Of a stretch of 54,986 nt of DNA, positions 18,675-27,979 are shown piece after piece (positions within the stretch are counted from its first letter, which is position 1; every line of letters starts with the position of its first letter). The position numbers were made by a program, and so were the translations under genes. Under the pieces are notes generated by a model, which was given only the letters and a program-made list of their open reading frames with translations, had not been told where the DNA came from and did no database searches. The stretch lies in contig NZ_JAEEGC010000032.1 of NCBI RefSeq assembly GCF_019207025.1, positions 1 to 54,986 of the forward strand, given 5' to 3'. The DNA is from Clostridium thailandense (GTDB taxonomy: Bacteria > Bacillota > Clostridia > Clostridiales > Clostridiaceae).

Positions 18675-18777
18675 ACATAGGGAAAAAGTACCAGATGTAT
18701 AGTCGAACACGACAGCTATTTAACTTATCTATTAATATGGGACTATTACAAATGAAATTTTATGGGGGGTTTTAAAA

Positions 18778-19539
18778 GTGCTAAAGATAGCCATATACGG
18801 CAAAGGTGGAATTGGGAAGTCTACAATTACTAGTAATTTGTCGGCAGCCTTTGCTACACTTGGGAAAAAAGTTATTCAGATAGGATGTGATCCTAAAGCA
18901 GACTCAAGCATAAATTTGCTAGGAGGGCAATCATTAATGCCTGTAATGAATTATATGAGGGAATTTGATGCGGATCCAGAAAAAATTGAGGATATTTCAA
19001 AAGTAGGCTTTGGGGGAGTTCTTTGCATAGAGGCAGGTGGTCCTACACCTGGTCTTGGGTGTGCGGGAAGAGGTATTATTACTACTTTTAATCTATTAGA
19101 AGATTTAAATCTTTTTGAAATCTATAAACCTGATATTGTGCTTTATGATGTATTAGGAGATGTGGTTTGTGGTGGATTTGCAGCACCTATCCGTGAAGGA
19201 TATGCTGAAAAAGTACTAATTGTCACTTCAGGCGAAAAAATGGCTCTTTACGCAGCCAATAATATAAATAGCGCGGTTAAGAATTTTGAAGATAGAAGTT
19301 ATGCAAAGGTGTTTGGCATAGTATTCAATCATAGAAACATTGAAAATGAAGAAGAAAAAGTAAAAGAATTTGCAGATAAGGTTGGTCTTCCGATTGTAGG
19401 TGATATTCCAAGAAATCAAGACATTAATCATTTTGAAGAAATGGGGAAAACAGTTATCGAAGGAGATCCAGACCTTCCTATAAGCCAGAGTTTTTTAAAT
19501 TTAGCTAAATTATTGATTAAAGATGGGGGAATGAAATGA
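18778..19539 (+). CDS. NifH-like reductase (Fe protein homologue), set 1
   Basis: 253-residue homodimeric ATPase carrying a [4Fe-4S] cluster that should deliver electrons to the D/K proteins encoded next. Seen: P-loop GKGGIGKST (8-16), GCDPKADSS, the cluster ligand region [14 protein letters not shown] (Cys95) and [11 protein letters not shown] (Cys131), with the Arg of GCAGRG that is ADP-ribosylated in true NifH. It is shorter than nitrogenase NifH (275-296) and lacks the longer C-terminal tail, as in group IV/VI nitrogenase-like reductases. Start GTG after GGGGGG. Its stop overlaps the D gene by four bases. Probably not a dinitrogen-fixing nitrogenase: nifB, nifE and nifN are not present here. 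Confidence 0.93.
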   Translation: MLKIAIYGKGGIGKSTITSNLSAAFATLGKKVIQIGCDPKADSSINLLGGQSLMPVMNYMREFDADPEKIEDISKVGFGGVLCIEAGGPTPGLGCAGRGIITTFNLLEDLNLFEIYKPDIVLYDVLGDVVCGGFAAPIREGYAEKVLIVTSGEKMALYAANNINSAVKNFEDRSYAKVFGIVFNHRNIENEEEKVKEFADKVGLPIVGDIPRNQDINHFEEMGKTVIEGDPDLPISQSFLNLAKLLIKDGGMK

Positions 19540-20837
19540 AAAAAGAGGCATATTATATTACGGTAGAAAATTTAGTTGCAGCAGGTAAAGATAACATACC
19601 TGCAGAGCTTGTTTCCAATACACATTTGATTTACAGTTCACCAGCAACTCTTGCCTTTAATTCACCTGGAGCTAAAGGCTTTGGGGTTAAGCGTGCAGCT
19701 CTTGCAATACCAGGATCAATTATGCTTTTAGTGGCTCCGGGATGCTGTGGCAGGAATACAGCAGCCTTAAGTGTAAGTGAATATGATGATAGAATTTTTT
19801 ACTTGATGATGGATGAGACAGATATCGTTACTGGAGCTCATTTGAAAAATATTCCACAGGCAGTGGAAGAGATTTGTCAGTGCACGCAGAGTAAGCCATC
19901 GGTGGTTATGATTTGTCTTACATGTGTTGACGCACTACTTGGAACAGACATGGAGAGGGTTTGCAGAAAGGCTATGGAGAAGATAGATATTCCTGTTCTT
20001 CCATGCTATATGTATGCATTAACAAGAGAAGGGCGTAAGCCTCCTATGGTACATGTAAGGCAGTCTATTTATTCGCTTCTTGAACCTATGGAAAAAAATC
20101 AGGATACAGTTAACATACTGGGGTATTTTGCTCCGCTTATAGAAGACTCTGAATTGTATGATCTATTACACCACATTGGCATTAAGAAAATAAATGAAAT
20201 CTCCCGATGTAGAGATTTTGATGAATATATGCACATGGCGGAGGCAAATTTTAATCTTGTTTTAAATCCAGAAGCAAGATTTGCAGCAGAGGATATTATG
20301 AAACGTTTGAATATTCCATCTGCAGAGCTTACAAGACTATATCAGATAGATAAAATACAGAATCAATATCGAATTTTTACTAGTGCTCTTGGTGCAAGCT
20401 TTGAGGACCAAGAATATTATGAGGAAGCGAAAAAGTCGGTAGATGAATTGAAAGCTGTTTATCCAAATATAACCTTTTCAGTAGGGGAGACAATGAATGC
20501 TAATTCTTTTGAACTGTCCCTGGCACTTTTAAGATATGGCTTCAAGGTAGCTGAAATATATAAAGATCCTACTTATGAGGATTTTGTTTATATCAGAAAA
20601 ATTGCTGAATTGAGTCCTGAGACTAAGATTTATTCTAATCTTGAACCTACAATGCTTTATTATGACTGCAGTGAAGAAAAGATTGATATAACCATTGGCA
20701 AGGATGCAGAGTATTACCATCCTGACAGCACTAATGTACCTTGGAACGAGGATATTCAGCCCTTTGGGTATGCTGGTGTAAAAAAATTATTTAAGGAATT
20801 GAAACATTCATTGGATTGTTCAGATAAGGAGGCATAG
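19536..20837 (+). CDS. Nitrogenase component 1-like protein, D-type, set 1
   Basis: 433-residue oxidoreductase/nitrogenase component 1 family protein, predicted catalytic partner of the K protein that follows. Hallmarks: [13 protein letters not shown] (Cys70/71), [13 protein letters not shown] (NifD-type DIVxG element near 93-105) and [14 protein letters not shown] (Cys127, Cys130). The C-terminal half keeps the Rossmann-like repeats but I see no clear equivalent of the NifD FeMo-cofactor Cys/His pair. The substrate is unknown. ATG overlaps the H stop (ATGA) and the K gene follows without a gap, so H, D and K are made together. Confidence 0.88.
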   Translation: MKKEAYYITVENLVAAGKDNIPAELVSNTHLIYSSPATLAFNSPGAKGFGVKRAALAIPGSIMLLVAPGCCGRNTAALSVSEYDDRIFYLMMDETDIVTGAHLKNIPQAVEEICQCTQSKPSVVMICLTCVDALLGTDMERVCRKAMEKIDIPVLPCYMYALTREGRKPPMVHVRQSIYSLLEPMEKNQDTVNILGYFAPLIEDSELYDLLHHIGIKKINEISRCRDFDEYMHMAEANFNLVLNPEARFAAEDIMKRLNIPSAELTRLYQIDKIQNQYRIFTSALGASFEDQEYYEEAKKSVDELKAVYPNITFSVGETMNANSFELSLALLRYGFKVAEIYKDPTYEDFVYIRKIAELSPETKIYSNLEPTMLYYDCSEEKIDITIGKDAEYYHPDSTNVPWNEDIQPFGYAGVKKLFKELKHSLDCSDKEA

Positions 20838-21890
20838 ATGAAAGGGTTAAGAAAATATATATCACCTTTTGCGCCAGACATGTCTGGTGCGGCATCCGTT
20901 CTTTATAAATTGGGTGGAATTATAGTTATCTGTGATGCAGGAGGATGTGCTGGTAACGTATGTGGCTTTGATGAGCCTAGATGGGCTACAGAAAAAAGTA
21001 CCATTTTCAGTGCTGGTCTTCGTGATATGGATGCTATACTGGGCCGTGACGACAGGCTTGTGGCAAAACTTGCAGATGCCGCTAAAAAAGTGGAAGCCAA
21101 ATTTGCAGCAGTTATAGGAACTCCGGTACCGGCAGTTATTGCTACTGATTATAATGCAATAAAGAAAATGACAGAAAAAAAGCTCCAGATACCTGTTCTT
21201 ACAATAGAAACTACAGGTATGGATTTATACGATGTGGGAGCTGAGGAAGCTTATCTTAAAATGTTTAAGACCTTTGCAAAGGAGAGTCTTGCAGTAGAGA
21301 AAGAAACTATTGGTGTAATTGGAGCAATTCCACTTGATATGAGTGATTTAAAGGCAGCAGATAAAATAGAAGCAGCACTAAAGAAAGAAGGCTTCAAAAA
21401 TGTTTACTGCTACGGAATGGGAGTAGATTTATCAAAGGTAGAAGCTGCCGGAAGTGCTTCAAAAAATATAGTAGTGTCGCCTGCAGGAGTGAAGGCAGCG
21501 CAGTATTTAAAAGAAAGATTCGGGACACCTTATGAGGTTAAATATCCTCTGGCTTACGATATATTACAGGATGAAATAAAAGAAGGATTTAAAATTTTTG
21601 AAGGCAAAAAAGTTTTAATAATACATCAGCAGGTCATAGCCAATTCTATCAGAGATGAAATAAATGGAAAGGTTAATTCAGATGTAACAGTTGCTTCTTG
21701 GTTTATGCTAAAGGACGAGTTAAAAGAAGATCAGGATGTTTCTCTTAGAGAAGAGGATCAGTTTGTGCAACTTATCGAGCAAGGAAATTATGATGTAATT
21801 GTAGGTGATAATATATTGAAACGTGCAATACCTAACTTTAAGGGAAAATATGTGGATTCACCACATTTCGCAGTTTCAGGAAAGATGTGA
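20838..21890 (+). CDS. Nitrogenase component 1-like protein, K-type, set 1
   Basis: 350-residue partner of the D protein. Start region has SGAASVLYKLGG then ICDAGGCAGNVCGFDEPRW (Cys32, Cys37, Cys42) and the NifK-like MDAILGRDDRL. The segment matching the second P-cluster cysteine region reads IGTPVPAVIATDY without Cys, so the interface cluster must be ligated mainly from D plus one or two K cysteines. This is shorter than NifK (450-520) and in the range of other nitrogenase-like K proteins. Start ATG 20838 directly after the D stop; its TGA overlaps the hypF GTG. Interpretation as heterotetramer D2K2 is from family knowledge. Confidence 0.86.
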   Translation: MKGLRKYISPFAPDMSGAASVLYKLGGIIVICDAGGCAGNVCGFDEPRWATEKSTIFSAGLRDMDAILGRDDRLVAKLADAAKKVEAKFAAVIGTPVPAVIATDYNAIKKMTEKKLQIPVLTIETTGMDLYDVGAEEAYLKMFKTFAKESLAVEKETIGVIGAIPLDMSDLKAADKIEAALKKEGFKNVYCYGMGVDLSKVEAAGSASKNIVVSPAGVKAAQYLKERFGTPYEVKYPLAYDILQDEIKEGFKIFEGKKVLIIHQQVIANSIRDEINGKVNSDVTVASWFMLKDELKEDQDVSLREEDQFVQLIEQGNYDVIVGDNILKRAIPNFKGKYVDSPHFAVSGKM

Positions 21891-24253
21891 TATATGCAAT
21901 GAAAGAGTATAAAGCTTTGATAATTAGAGTTTATGGTATCGTTCAAGGAGTTGGTTTCAGGCCCACAGTAAGCCGGCATGCAGATAAAAACTGTATACTT
22001 GGAAGTGTGTGTAACAAGGGACCTTACGTAGAAATATGGGCGCAAGGCAGTAAAAGTGAATTAGAAGGCTTTCTGTATGATTTAGAGCATAATCCTCCAA
22101 AGCGTTCATCTATACTAAAGATTGATGTGCATGAAGTGGAAGAGTCAGAAAAATTTCAGGGCTTTGAAATTATTGAAAGTGAACATGAACAAGGTGAGAT
22201 TTTTGTATCTCCAGACATTGGCATTTGTCCAGAATGTACAAAAGAACTTTTTGATAAGAAGGACAGACGATATCTTCATCCCTTTATAAACTGTACGTGC
22301 TGTGGGCCAAGACTTACTATTTTAGATTCTATGCCTTACGACCGTGTACGTACCAGCATGGGAGAATTTCCAATGTGCCCAGAGTGTGAATATGAATACA
22401 CTCATGCAGAAACACGAAGATATGATGCGCAGCCGGTATGCTGTAATGAGTGTGGACCAGAGGTTTATATAATTGGAAGAGATGAACGAGGCAGGGACGC
22501 AATTACTTACACAAGACAAGTAATCCATGATGGAGGAATTGTAGCTATAAAGGGAATTGGAGGTTTCCATCTTTGTTGTGACGCCACAAGTAAGGAAGCT
22601 GTGCAGCGACTTAGAACCTTAAAGACCAGGCCGGCAAAACCCTTTGCAGTTATGATGAAGGATATGGAAACTATAGAACGTGAATGTGAAATTACAGAAG
22701 TTCAGGAAGAAGTACTTAATGGACATCAGAAACCAATCATACTTCTGAAGAGAAAGTTAAGTGGAAGGGTGTGTGGTGCCGTGGCACCGGATAATCCAAA
22801 GGTGGGAGTAATGCTTCCCTATGCGCCTCTTCAACTGCTCATATTTACCTATGATGATGATATAGTAATGCCAGATTGTTTGGTTATGACAAGCGGTAAT
22901 ACATCTGGGGCACCAATATGCAGAGATGACAATGATGCGATAACAGAGTTATCAAAGCTGTGTGATGTTATATTATCACATAATCGAATGATTCGTATTC
23001 GAGCAGATGATTCAGTTATGGATTTCTTTGAAGAAAAACCTTATATGATAAGGCGCTCCAGAGGATATGCACCGCTGCCTTTTATGATTTCAAGTGGATT
23101 TAAAGGAGAAGTGCTGGCCGTTGGCGGTGAACTTAAAAACACTTTTTGTTTAGGTAAAAATGATTTGTTTTATCAGTCACCATATATTGGTGACATGGAA
23201 GATTTAAGAACAGTAAAGGCTTTGAAGGAGTCCATTACTAGACTTGAAACTCTTCTTGAGACCACGCCAACCATTGTAGCTTGTGATATGCATCCAAAGT
23301 ATAATACCACGTATGTTGCACAGGAAATAGGAATTCCTGTTCTACAAATTCAACATCATTATGCTCATATTCTATCCTGTATGGCTGAGAATGATTATTC
23401 AAAGCCGGTTATAGGAGTTTCCTTTGACGGAACAGGATATGGAACGGACGGAACCATTTGGGGCGGTGAGTTATTAAAAGCTGATTATGATGGTTTTGAA
23501 AGATTGGGCAGCATAAAACCATTTCTCCAAATTGGCGGCGACTTGTCAGCTAAAGAGGGCTGGAGAATTGCAGTATCCATGATCTATGACATATACAAAG
23601 ACAAAACAAAGGCAGCAGAAATTATAAAAATGCTTAAGTTATGTGATGAGAAGAGCTGTAATGTTCAGTTTATGATGGCTGACAACAAAATAAACAGCAT
23701 AACATCTACAAGTGCTGGACGTTTGTTTGATGCTGTAAGTGCTATCTTAAATATTAGAAAACAATCATCTTTTGAAGGTGAAGCTTCTATGACTCTTGAG
23801 TTTGCAGCAGAAGCTTATGAAGAAGAATATAGAGTTTCTAATGGTGAGGGTAAGAGTTCTGAGTTAGATAGTATTGAATTGCAAGAGCTTGCTTATGAAA
23901 ATTCAGATGGACAGTTAATTTTAGCAACAGATGTCTTAGTAAAGAAAATTGTAGAGGAAACATTAGCTGGAAGAGATGCAGGGATGCTTGCTTACTTTTT
24001 TCATGAAAAATTGGCAGAAATGATTACAGCTATGTGTAAGCGTGCTTCAGAAAAAAGTGGAATCAATACCATAGCCTTAAGCGGTGGAGTATATCAGAAC
24101 CAGTTATTATTAAAAATGAGCATAGAACGTTTGAGAAAAATGGGCTTTAAGGTTTTAACCCATAGTTTATTGCCGCCAAATGATGGTGGAATCGCACTAG
24201 GGCAGGCAGTAGCAGCAATGAAATATATAAATAAGTTTAAGGAAGGAGAATAG
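21887..24253 (+). CDS. hypF: Carbamoyltransferase HypF
   Basis: 788-residue [NiFe]-hydrogenase maturation enzyme that uses carbamoyl phosphate and ATP to load a carbamoyl group onto the HypE C-terminal Cys, the precursor of cyanide ligands. Domains in order: acylphosphatase (VYGIVQGVGFRPTVSRHA, residues 10-95), paired C4 zinc fingers (CPEC, CTCCGPR, CPEC, CCNECGP; about 105-185), YrdC-like domain (about 200-385) and Kae1-like domain (HHYAHILSCMAEN, GVSFDGTGYG, ALSGGVYQN; about 395-780). Length matches the family. The GTG start at 21887 overlaps the K stop; an ATG at 21899 is the alternative but sits too far from AGGAAAG. First Hyp gene of the coupled operon. Confidence 0.96.
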   Translation: MIYAMKEYKALIIRVYGIVQGVGFRPTVSRHADKNCILGSVCNKGPYVEIWAQGSKSELEGFLYDLEHNPPKRSSILKIDVHEVEESEKFQGFEIIESEHEQGEIFVSPDIGICPECTKELFDKKDRRYLHPFINCTCCGPRLTILDSMPYDRVRTSMGEFPMCPECEYEYTHAETRRYDAQPVCCNECGPEVYIIGRDERGRDAITYTRQVIHDGGIVAIKGIGGFHLCCDATSKEAVQRLRTLKTRPAKPFAVMMKDMETIERECEITEVQEEVLNGHQKPIILLKRKLSGRVCGAVAPDNPKVGVMLPYAPLQLLIFTYDDDIVMPDCLVMTSGNTSGAPICRDDNDAITELSKLCDVILSHNRMIRIRADDSVMDFFEEKPYMIRRSRGYAPLPFMISSGFKGEVLAVGGELKNTFCLGKNDLFYQSPYIGDMEDLRTVKALKESITRLETLLETTPTIVACDMHPKYNTTYVAQEIGIPVLQIQHHYAHILSCMAENDYSKPVIGVSFDGTGYGTDGTIWGGELLKADYDGFERLGSIKPFLQIGGDLSAKEGWRIAVSMIYDIYKDKTKAAEIIKMLKLCDEKSCNVQFMMADNKINSITSTSAGRLFDAVSAILNIRKQSSFEGEASMTLEFAAEAYEEEYRVSNGEGKSSELDSIELQELAYENSDGQLILATDVLVKKIVEETLAGRDAGMLAYFFHEKLAEMITAMCKRASEKSGINTIALSGGVYQNQLLLKMSIERLRKMGFKVLTHSLLPPNDGGIALGQAVAAMKYINKFKEGE

Positions 24254-24255
24254 AT

Positions 24256-24462
24256 ATGTGTGTAGGTTTGCCAGCAAAAGTTGTAAAGGTTAGAGAAGGT
24301 ATGGCAATTATTGATGCTTCAGGAGCGAGAAGAGAGGTATCTGCAGAATTAATAGATGAATTGGAACCAGGAGATTATGTTATGGTTCATGCAGGAATTG
24401 CCATTGCTAAAATTACAAAAGATGATCAGAGTGAAACAGATGAAATCATGGAGGCATTGTAA
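24256..24462 (+). CDS. hypC: Hydrogenase maturation chaperone HypC/HybG
   Basis: 68-residue chaperone that with HypD holds the Fe(CN)2CO unit and passes it to the target apoenzyme. It begins MCVGLPAKV with the essential Cys2, followed by the small OB-like beta barrel (VSAELIDELEPGDYVMVHAG). HypC normally gives target specificity by contacting the large subunit; here no hydrogenase large subunit is nearby, so its target is open. It starts two bases after the hypF stop, and its TAA overlaps the hypD ATG (TAATG). Confidence 0.95.
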   Translation: MCVGLPAKVVKVREGMAIIDASGARREVSAELIDELEPGDYVMVHAGIAIAKITKDDQSETDEIMEAL

Positions 24463-25520
24463 TGGTTGAGAACAAAAGAAAAACTGCAAAGGAGATTATT
24501 GAAGCTTACAACGGACCTAAGCTTCGTATTATGGAAGTTTGCGGAACTCATACTCATGAAATATTTAAACTTGGAATTAGGAATATAATACCAGAGGATA
24601 TTGAACTGATATCAGGTCCGGGATGTCCGGTCTGCGTTACTCCTGTTGGTTTTATTGACGAAGCTACTATGCTTGCTCTTGACCATAATGTAACAATATG
24701 TACCTTTGGAGATTTAGTAAGAGTGCCTGGTTCAGAAATGAGCCTTGCGGGAGCCAGGTCAAAAGGAGCCAAGGTTCAAATTGTATATTCACCTATCGAT
24801 GCCTATGAGTATGCGAGTGAACATCTTGATGAGCAGGTAGTATTCTTATCAGTAGGCTTTGAGACAACCACACCTGCCAGCTGCTTGTCAGTAAAAAAGG
24901 CTAAAGCTGTAGGACTTAAAAATTTTTCATTGCTTACGGCAAATAAAACTATGCCAAGTGCATACAAAGCTTTGAAAGGAAGTGCAGATGCCTTTTTATA
25001 TCCAGGTCATGTATATGCCATTGTAGGAACTAAGCTTTGTGAAAGTTTAGCTTGCGAAGGAGTTAGTGGAGTAATAACAGGTTTTACTGCAAAGGAAATC
25101 ATGACAGCACTTGCGGTAGTAATCACAAAATTACAGGAGGGTGGCAGCTTCTTTAAAAACTGTTATCCTAGAGTCGTAACTCCTGAAGGCAGTAAAGTAG
25201 CCAAGGCTATTGTTGCTGAAATTATGGAAGACTGTGATTCTGAATGGAGAGGTCTTGGAGTTATCGAAAATTCAGGTCTTAAATTAAAAGAAGAATATAA
25301 AGAGTTTGATGCAAGGATCAAATTTCATTTACCAGAAGTAAAGGGAAAAAGTAATCCTGCATGCCGCTGCGGTGATGTTTTGCAGGGAAAATGTAAACCA
25401 TCAGATTGTAAAGTGTTTGGCAAAGGATGTACACCACTGCACCCCGTTGGAGCCTGTATGGTATCTAATGAAGGGGCATGTTCAGCATATTATCAGTATG
25501 GAGGAAATATAAATGGATAA
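24462..25520 (+). CDS. hypD: Hydrogenase maturation protein HypD
   Basis: 352-residue [4Fe-4S] protein, scaffold for Fe(CN)2CO assembly with HypC and HypE. Seen: VCGTHTHEIFKLGIR (near 27-40), SGPGCPVCVTP (the redox Cys pair, near 50), SVGFETTTPA (near 130), and the C-terminal cluster-binding region CRCGDVLQGKCKPSDC then KGCTPLHPVGACMVSNEGA. All landmark cysteines are retained, so the protein should be functional. Coupled to hypC by a one-base TAATG overlap and to hypE by an eight-base overlap. Confidence 0.96.
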   Translation: MVENKRKTAKEIIEAYNGPKLRIMEVCGTHTHEIFKLGIRNIIPEDIELISGPGCPVCVTPVGFIDEATMLALDHNVTICTFGDLVRVPGSEMSLAGARSKGAKVQIVYSPIDAYEYASEHLDEQVVFLSVGFETTTPASCLSVKKAKAVGLKNFSLLTANKTMPSAYKALKGSADAFLYPGHVYAIVGTKLCESLACEGVSGVITGFTAKEIMTALAVVITKLQEGGSFFKNCYPRVVTPEGSKVAKAIVAEIMEDCDSEWRGLGVIENSGLKLKEEYKEFDARIKFHLPEVKGKSNPACRCGDVLQGKCKPSDCKVFGKGCTPLHPVGACMVSNEGACSAYYQYGGNING

Positions 25521-26517
25521 AATAGTTACACTAGCTCATGGAGCTGGAGGAAAACAAACATCAGAATTAATAGATCAGGTTTTTAAAACTCATTTTTCGA
25601 ATCCTGACCTAACAGCAGATGATGCTGCAGTCTTAAATATAAATGGAAAAAAACTAGCCTTTACAACAGATGGATTTATTGTTTCACCAGCTGAATTCCC
25701 AGGTGGAAACATTGGCAAGCTGAGTATTTGCGGAACAGTAAACGACTTATCCTGTATGGGAGCAAGGCCCTTATATTTATCCTGTGCTTTTGTCATTGAA
25801 GAAGGTTTTCCGATGGATAAGCTAGAGGAAATTGCAGCAGCCATGGAAAAGACTGCAGATGAAGCAGGAGTTAAAATAGTGGCCGGAGATACGAAGGTGG
25901 CCGGAAAAGGACAGGTTGATGGGGTATTTATAACAACAACAGGCATAGGTCAGATTATAGAAGATGTTAATACTTCCGGCTTTAATGCAAAACCTGGTGA
26001 TGCAATTATTGTAACCGGTGATGTAGGGCGACATGGATGCACTGTTTTGCTGGCACGAAATGAGTTTGGAATTGAGGCAGATGTAACCAGTGATTGTGCA
26101 CCATTATGGGGAACAGTAGAGGCTATGCTTAATACCACAAAGGATATTCATGTAATCAGAGATGCTACCCGTGGAGGTGTTGGTACAGTATTATATGAAA
26201 TCGCAGAACAGAGCAAAGTTGGAATTAGATTGGATTCAGAGAGTATACCAGTAGCAGATGGAGTAAAAGGTGTATGCGGTATGCTGGGTCTAGAACCACT
26301 ATATCTTGCATGTGAAGGCAGGCTTGTGATCTTTGCTCCAAAAGAAGCTGCTCTAAAACTTGTTGATACATTACGCATGGGTAAATATTCGAAAGATGCG
26401 GCTATCATTGGTGAGGTAATAGAAGATATGGCAGGACGTGTTATCGTAAAAACAGAAATTGGTGCAGAAACCTTGCTGCCTCCTCCAGGAGGAGAATTGC
26501 TTCCTAGAATATGCTAA
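25513..26517 (+). CDS. hypE: Hydrogenase maturation protein HypE
   Basis: 334-residue PurM-like ATPase that dehydrates the carbamoyl group on its own C-terminal Cys to a thiocyanate, then donates CN to HypCD. Seen: LAHGAGGKQTSELI, DDAAVL, TTDGF, GTVNDLSCMGARP and the conserved C-terminus LLPRIC with the acceptor Cys intact. RBS GGAGG inside the end of hypD. It is the last gene of the coupled block; hypA and hypB (nickel delivery) are absent. A 691-base spacer with two repeat elements separates it from nitrogenase-like set 2. Confidence 0.96.
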   Translation: MDKIVTLAHGAGGKQTSELIDQVFKTHFSNPDLTADDAAVLNINGKKLAFTTDGFIVSPAEFPGGNIGKLSICGTVNDLSCMGARPLYLSCAFVIEEGFPMDKLEEIAAAMEKTADEAGVKIVAGDTKVAGKGQVDGVFITTTGIGQIIEDVNTSGFNAKPGDAIIVTGDVGRHGCTVLLARNEFGIEADVTSDCAPLWGTVEAMLNTTKDIHVIRDATRGGVGTVLYEIAEQSKVGIRLDSESIPVADGVKGVCGMLGLEPLYLACEGRLVIFAPKEAALKLVDTLRMGKYSKDAAIIGEVIEDMAGRVIVKTEIGAETLLPPPGGELLPRIC

Positions 26518-26518
26518 T

Positions 26519-26776
26519 ATAGGCTGGCACGGCCGAAAATCAACTTACACTCCGGGACATGTTTCCAAGCTTCAGCACTATAAAACCTTTTTATCAATCT
26601 AAAGCTCAGTATTTTGAAAATCTAAGAAGCTTTTATAAACTCGTGCCTCAAACATATAAAAGTTTCTAAGGTTTTCTAAAATACTTCGCTAAGATTGATT
26701 AAAAAGGTTTTATATGTGCCTTCAGCTTTGGAAACATATCCCTGCATATAAGTTGATTTTCTGATCTTGCACTCTA
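26519..26776. repeat. MITE-like element, diverged full-length copy
   Basis: Two arms of about 120 bases pair imperfectly, for example AAAATCAACTTA (left) with TAAGTTGATTTT (right) and TTTTATCAATCTAA with TTAGCG-less equivalent on the other side. The centre contains CTCGTGCCTCAAACATATAAA-like sequence shared with other copies. It follows hypE by two bases and could also serve as its terminator. Confidence 0.7.
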
Positions 26777-26899
26777 TATAGATCGTTAACTTTAAACATT
26801 TGAGTAGCAATTTACATTTTTATGTTTTTCATATATTAAAAATACTACTATTTGTAATACATATAGAAAGTTGGATAAATTTAGTTGTAGAGTTAACGA

Positions 26900-27165
26900 T
26901 TTACAAGCAACTACACCAGACACTTAACTTGTGCGCAGGAATATATTGACATTCTGGAAGGCACATTTAAATACCTTTGTTATAAGTCTTAGCGAAGTAT
27001 TTTAGAAAGTCTTAGGACTATTGATTTGTTTGAGGTACGAGTTTATCAATGGTTCTTAGACTTTCAAAATACTGAGCTTTAGACTTATCAAAAGTATTTA
27101 TTGTGCCGGAAGAATGCCAATATATCCCGGAGAATAAGCTAAGTGTCGGACGTAGATGCTTATAA
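26900..27165. repeat. MITE-like element, second copy upstream of set 2
   Basis: Contains CACTTAACTTGTGCGCAGG at the left and CGGAGAATAAGCTAAGTGTC at the right, inverted, with the central TTTGAGGTACGAGTTTA, which is the reverse complement of the centre in the neighbouring copy. The two elements occupy nearly all of the hypE to nifH-like gap; the bases between (26777-26899) show only AT-rich DNA. Confidence 0.7.
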
Positions 27166-27208
27166 AACAAGAACAGATGAACATGAGTAAATTAGGGGGA
27201 AACATACT

Positions 27209-27979
27209 ATGATAAATATTGCAGTTTATGGAAAAGGTGGTATTGGAAAGTCTACAACAGTTTCTAATATATCAGCTGCATTAGCTGATAAGGGAATAAG
27301 GGTTATGCAGATTGGTTGTGATCCTAAGGCTGATTCTACGTTTTCGCTTCATGGGAAAACAAAGGTGAATACAGTGCTTGAGCTTGTAAGGAAGAATAAG
27401 GACAACTTTACTCTGGAAGATATGGTTACTGTTGGATACAATGGCATAATATGTGTAGAGGCAGGTGGTCCTACTCCGGGCTTAGGATGCGCAGGCAGGG
27501 GAATTATAGCAGCTTTAGAAAAATTAAAGGAAAAAGGCGCTTATGAGGTGTATAAACCAGAAGTAGTGATATATGATGTATTGGGTGATGTGGTATGCGG
27601 AGGCTTTTCAATGCCAATGCGTAAGGGCTACGCAGATAAAGTGTTTATTTTAACCTCAGGGGAAAACATGGCTATTCATGCAGCAGCTAATATTGCAATG
27701 GCTATAGATAACTTTAAAGACAGAGGCTATGCAGGTCTTGGAGGTATTATTCTTAACAGAAGAAATGTAAAAAATGAATATGAAAAAGTAAGTGAATTAG
27801 CAGAGGATATTCATTCAGAAATAGTTGGTACCCTTGACAGGAGCGAAGTGGTTCAAGAGGCAGAAACTTTGAACAGGACAGTAATAGAAGCATTTCCTGA
27901 TAGTGATATGGCGAGTCAGTATAGGAAGCTGGCAGAAAGCATCACAAGGATATGTGGAAAGGAGATATCATGCTTGTAA
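27209..27979 (+). CDS. NifH-like reductase, set 2
   Basis: 256-residue second Fe-protein homologue. P-loop GKGGIGKST (8-16), [23 protein letters not shown] (Cys94), [11 protein letters not shown] (Cys130). Clearly paralogous to set 1 but diverged through the body (for example the [18 protein letters not shown] region), so the two are unlikely to be a recent duplication. RBS AGGGGG. The D gene start lies inside its last codons. It should supply low-potential electrons to the set 2 D/K proteins. Confidence 0.93.
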   Translation: MINIAVYGKGGIGKSTTVSNISAALADKGIRVMQIGCDPKADSTFSLHGKTKVNTVLELVRKNKDNFTLEDMVTVGYNGIICVEAGGPTPGLGCAGRGIIAALEKLKEKGAYEVYKPEVVIYDVLGDVVCGGFSMPMRKGYADKVFILTSGENMAIHAAANIAMAIDNFKDRGYAGLGGIILNRRNVKNEYEKVSELAEDIHSEIVGTLDRSEVVQEAETLNRTVIEAFPDSDMASQYRKLAESITRICGKEISCL

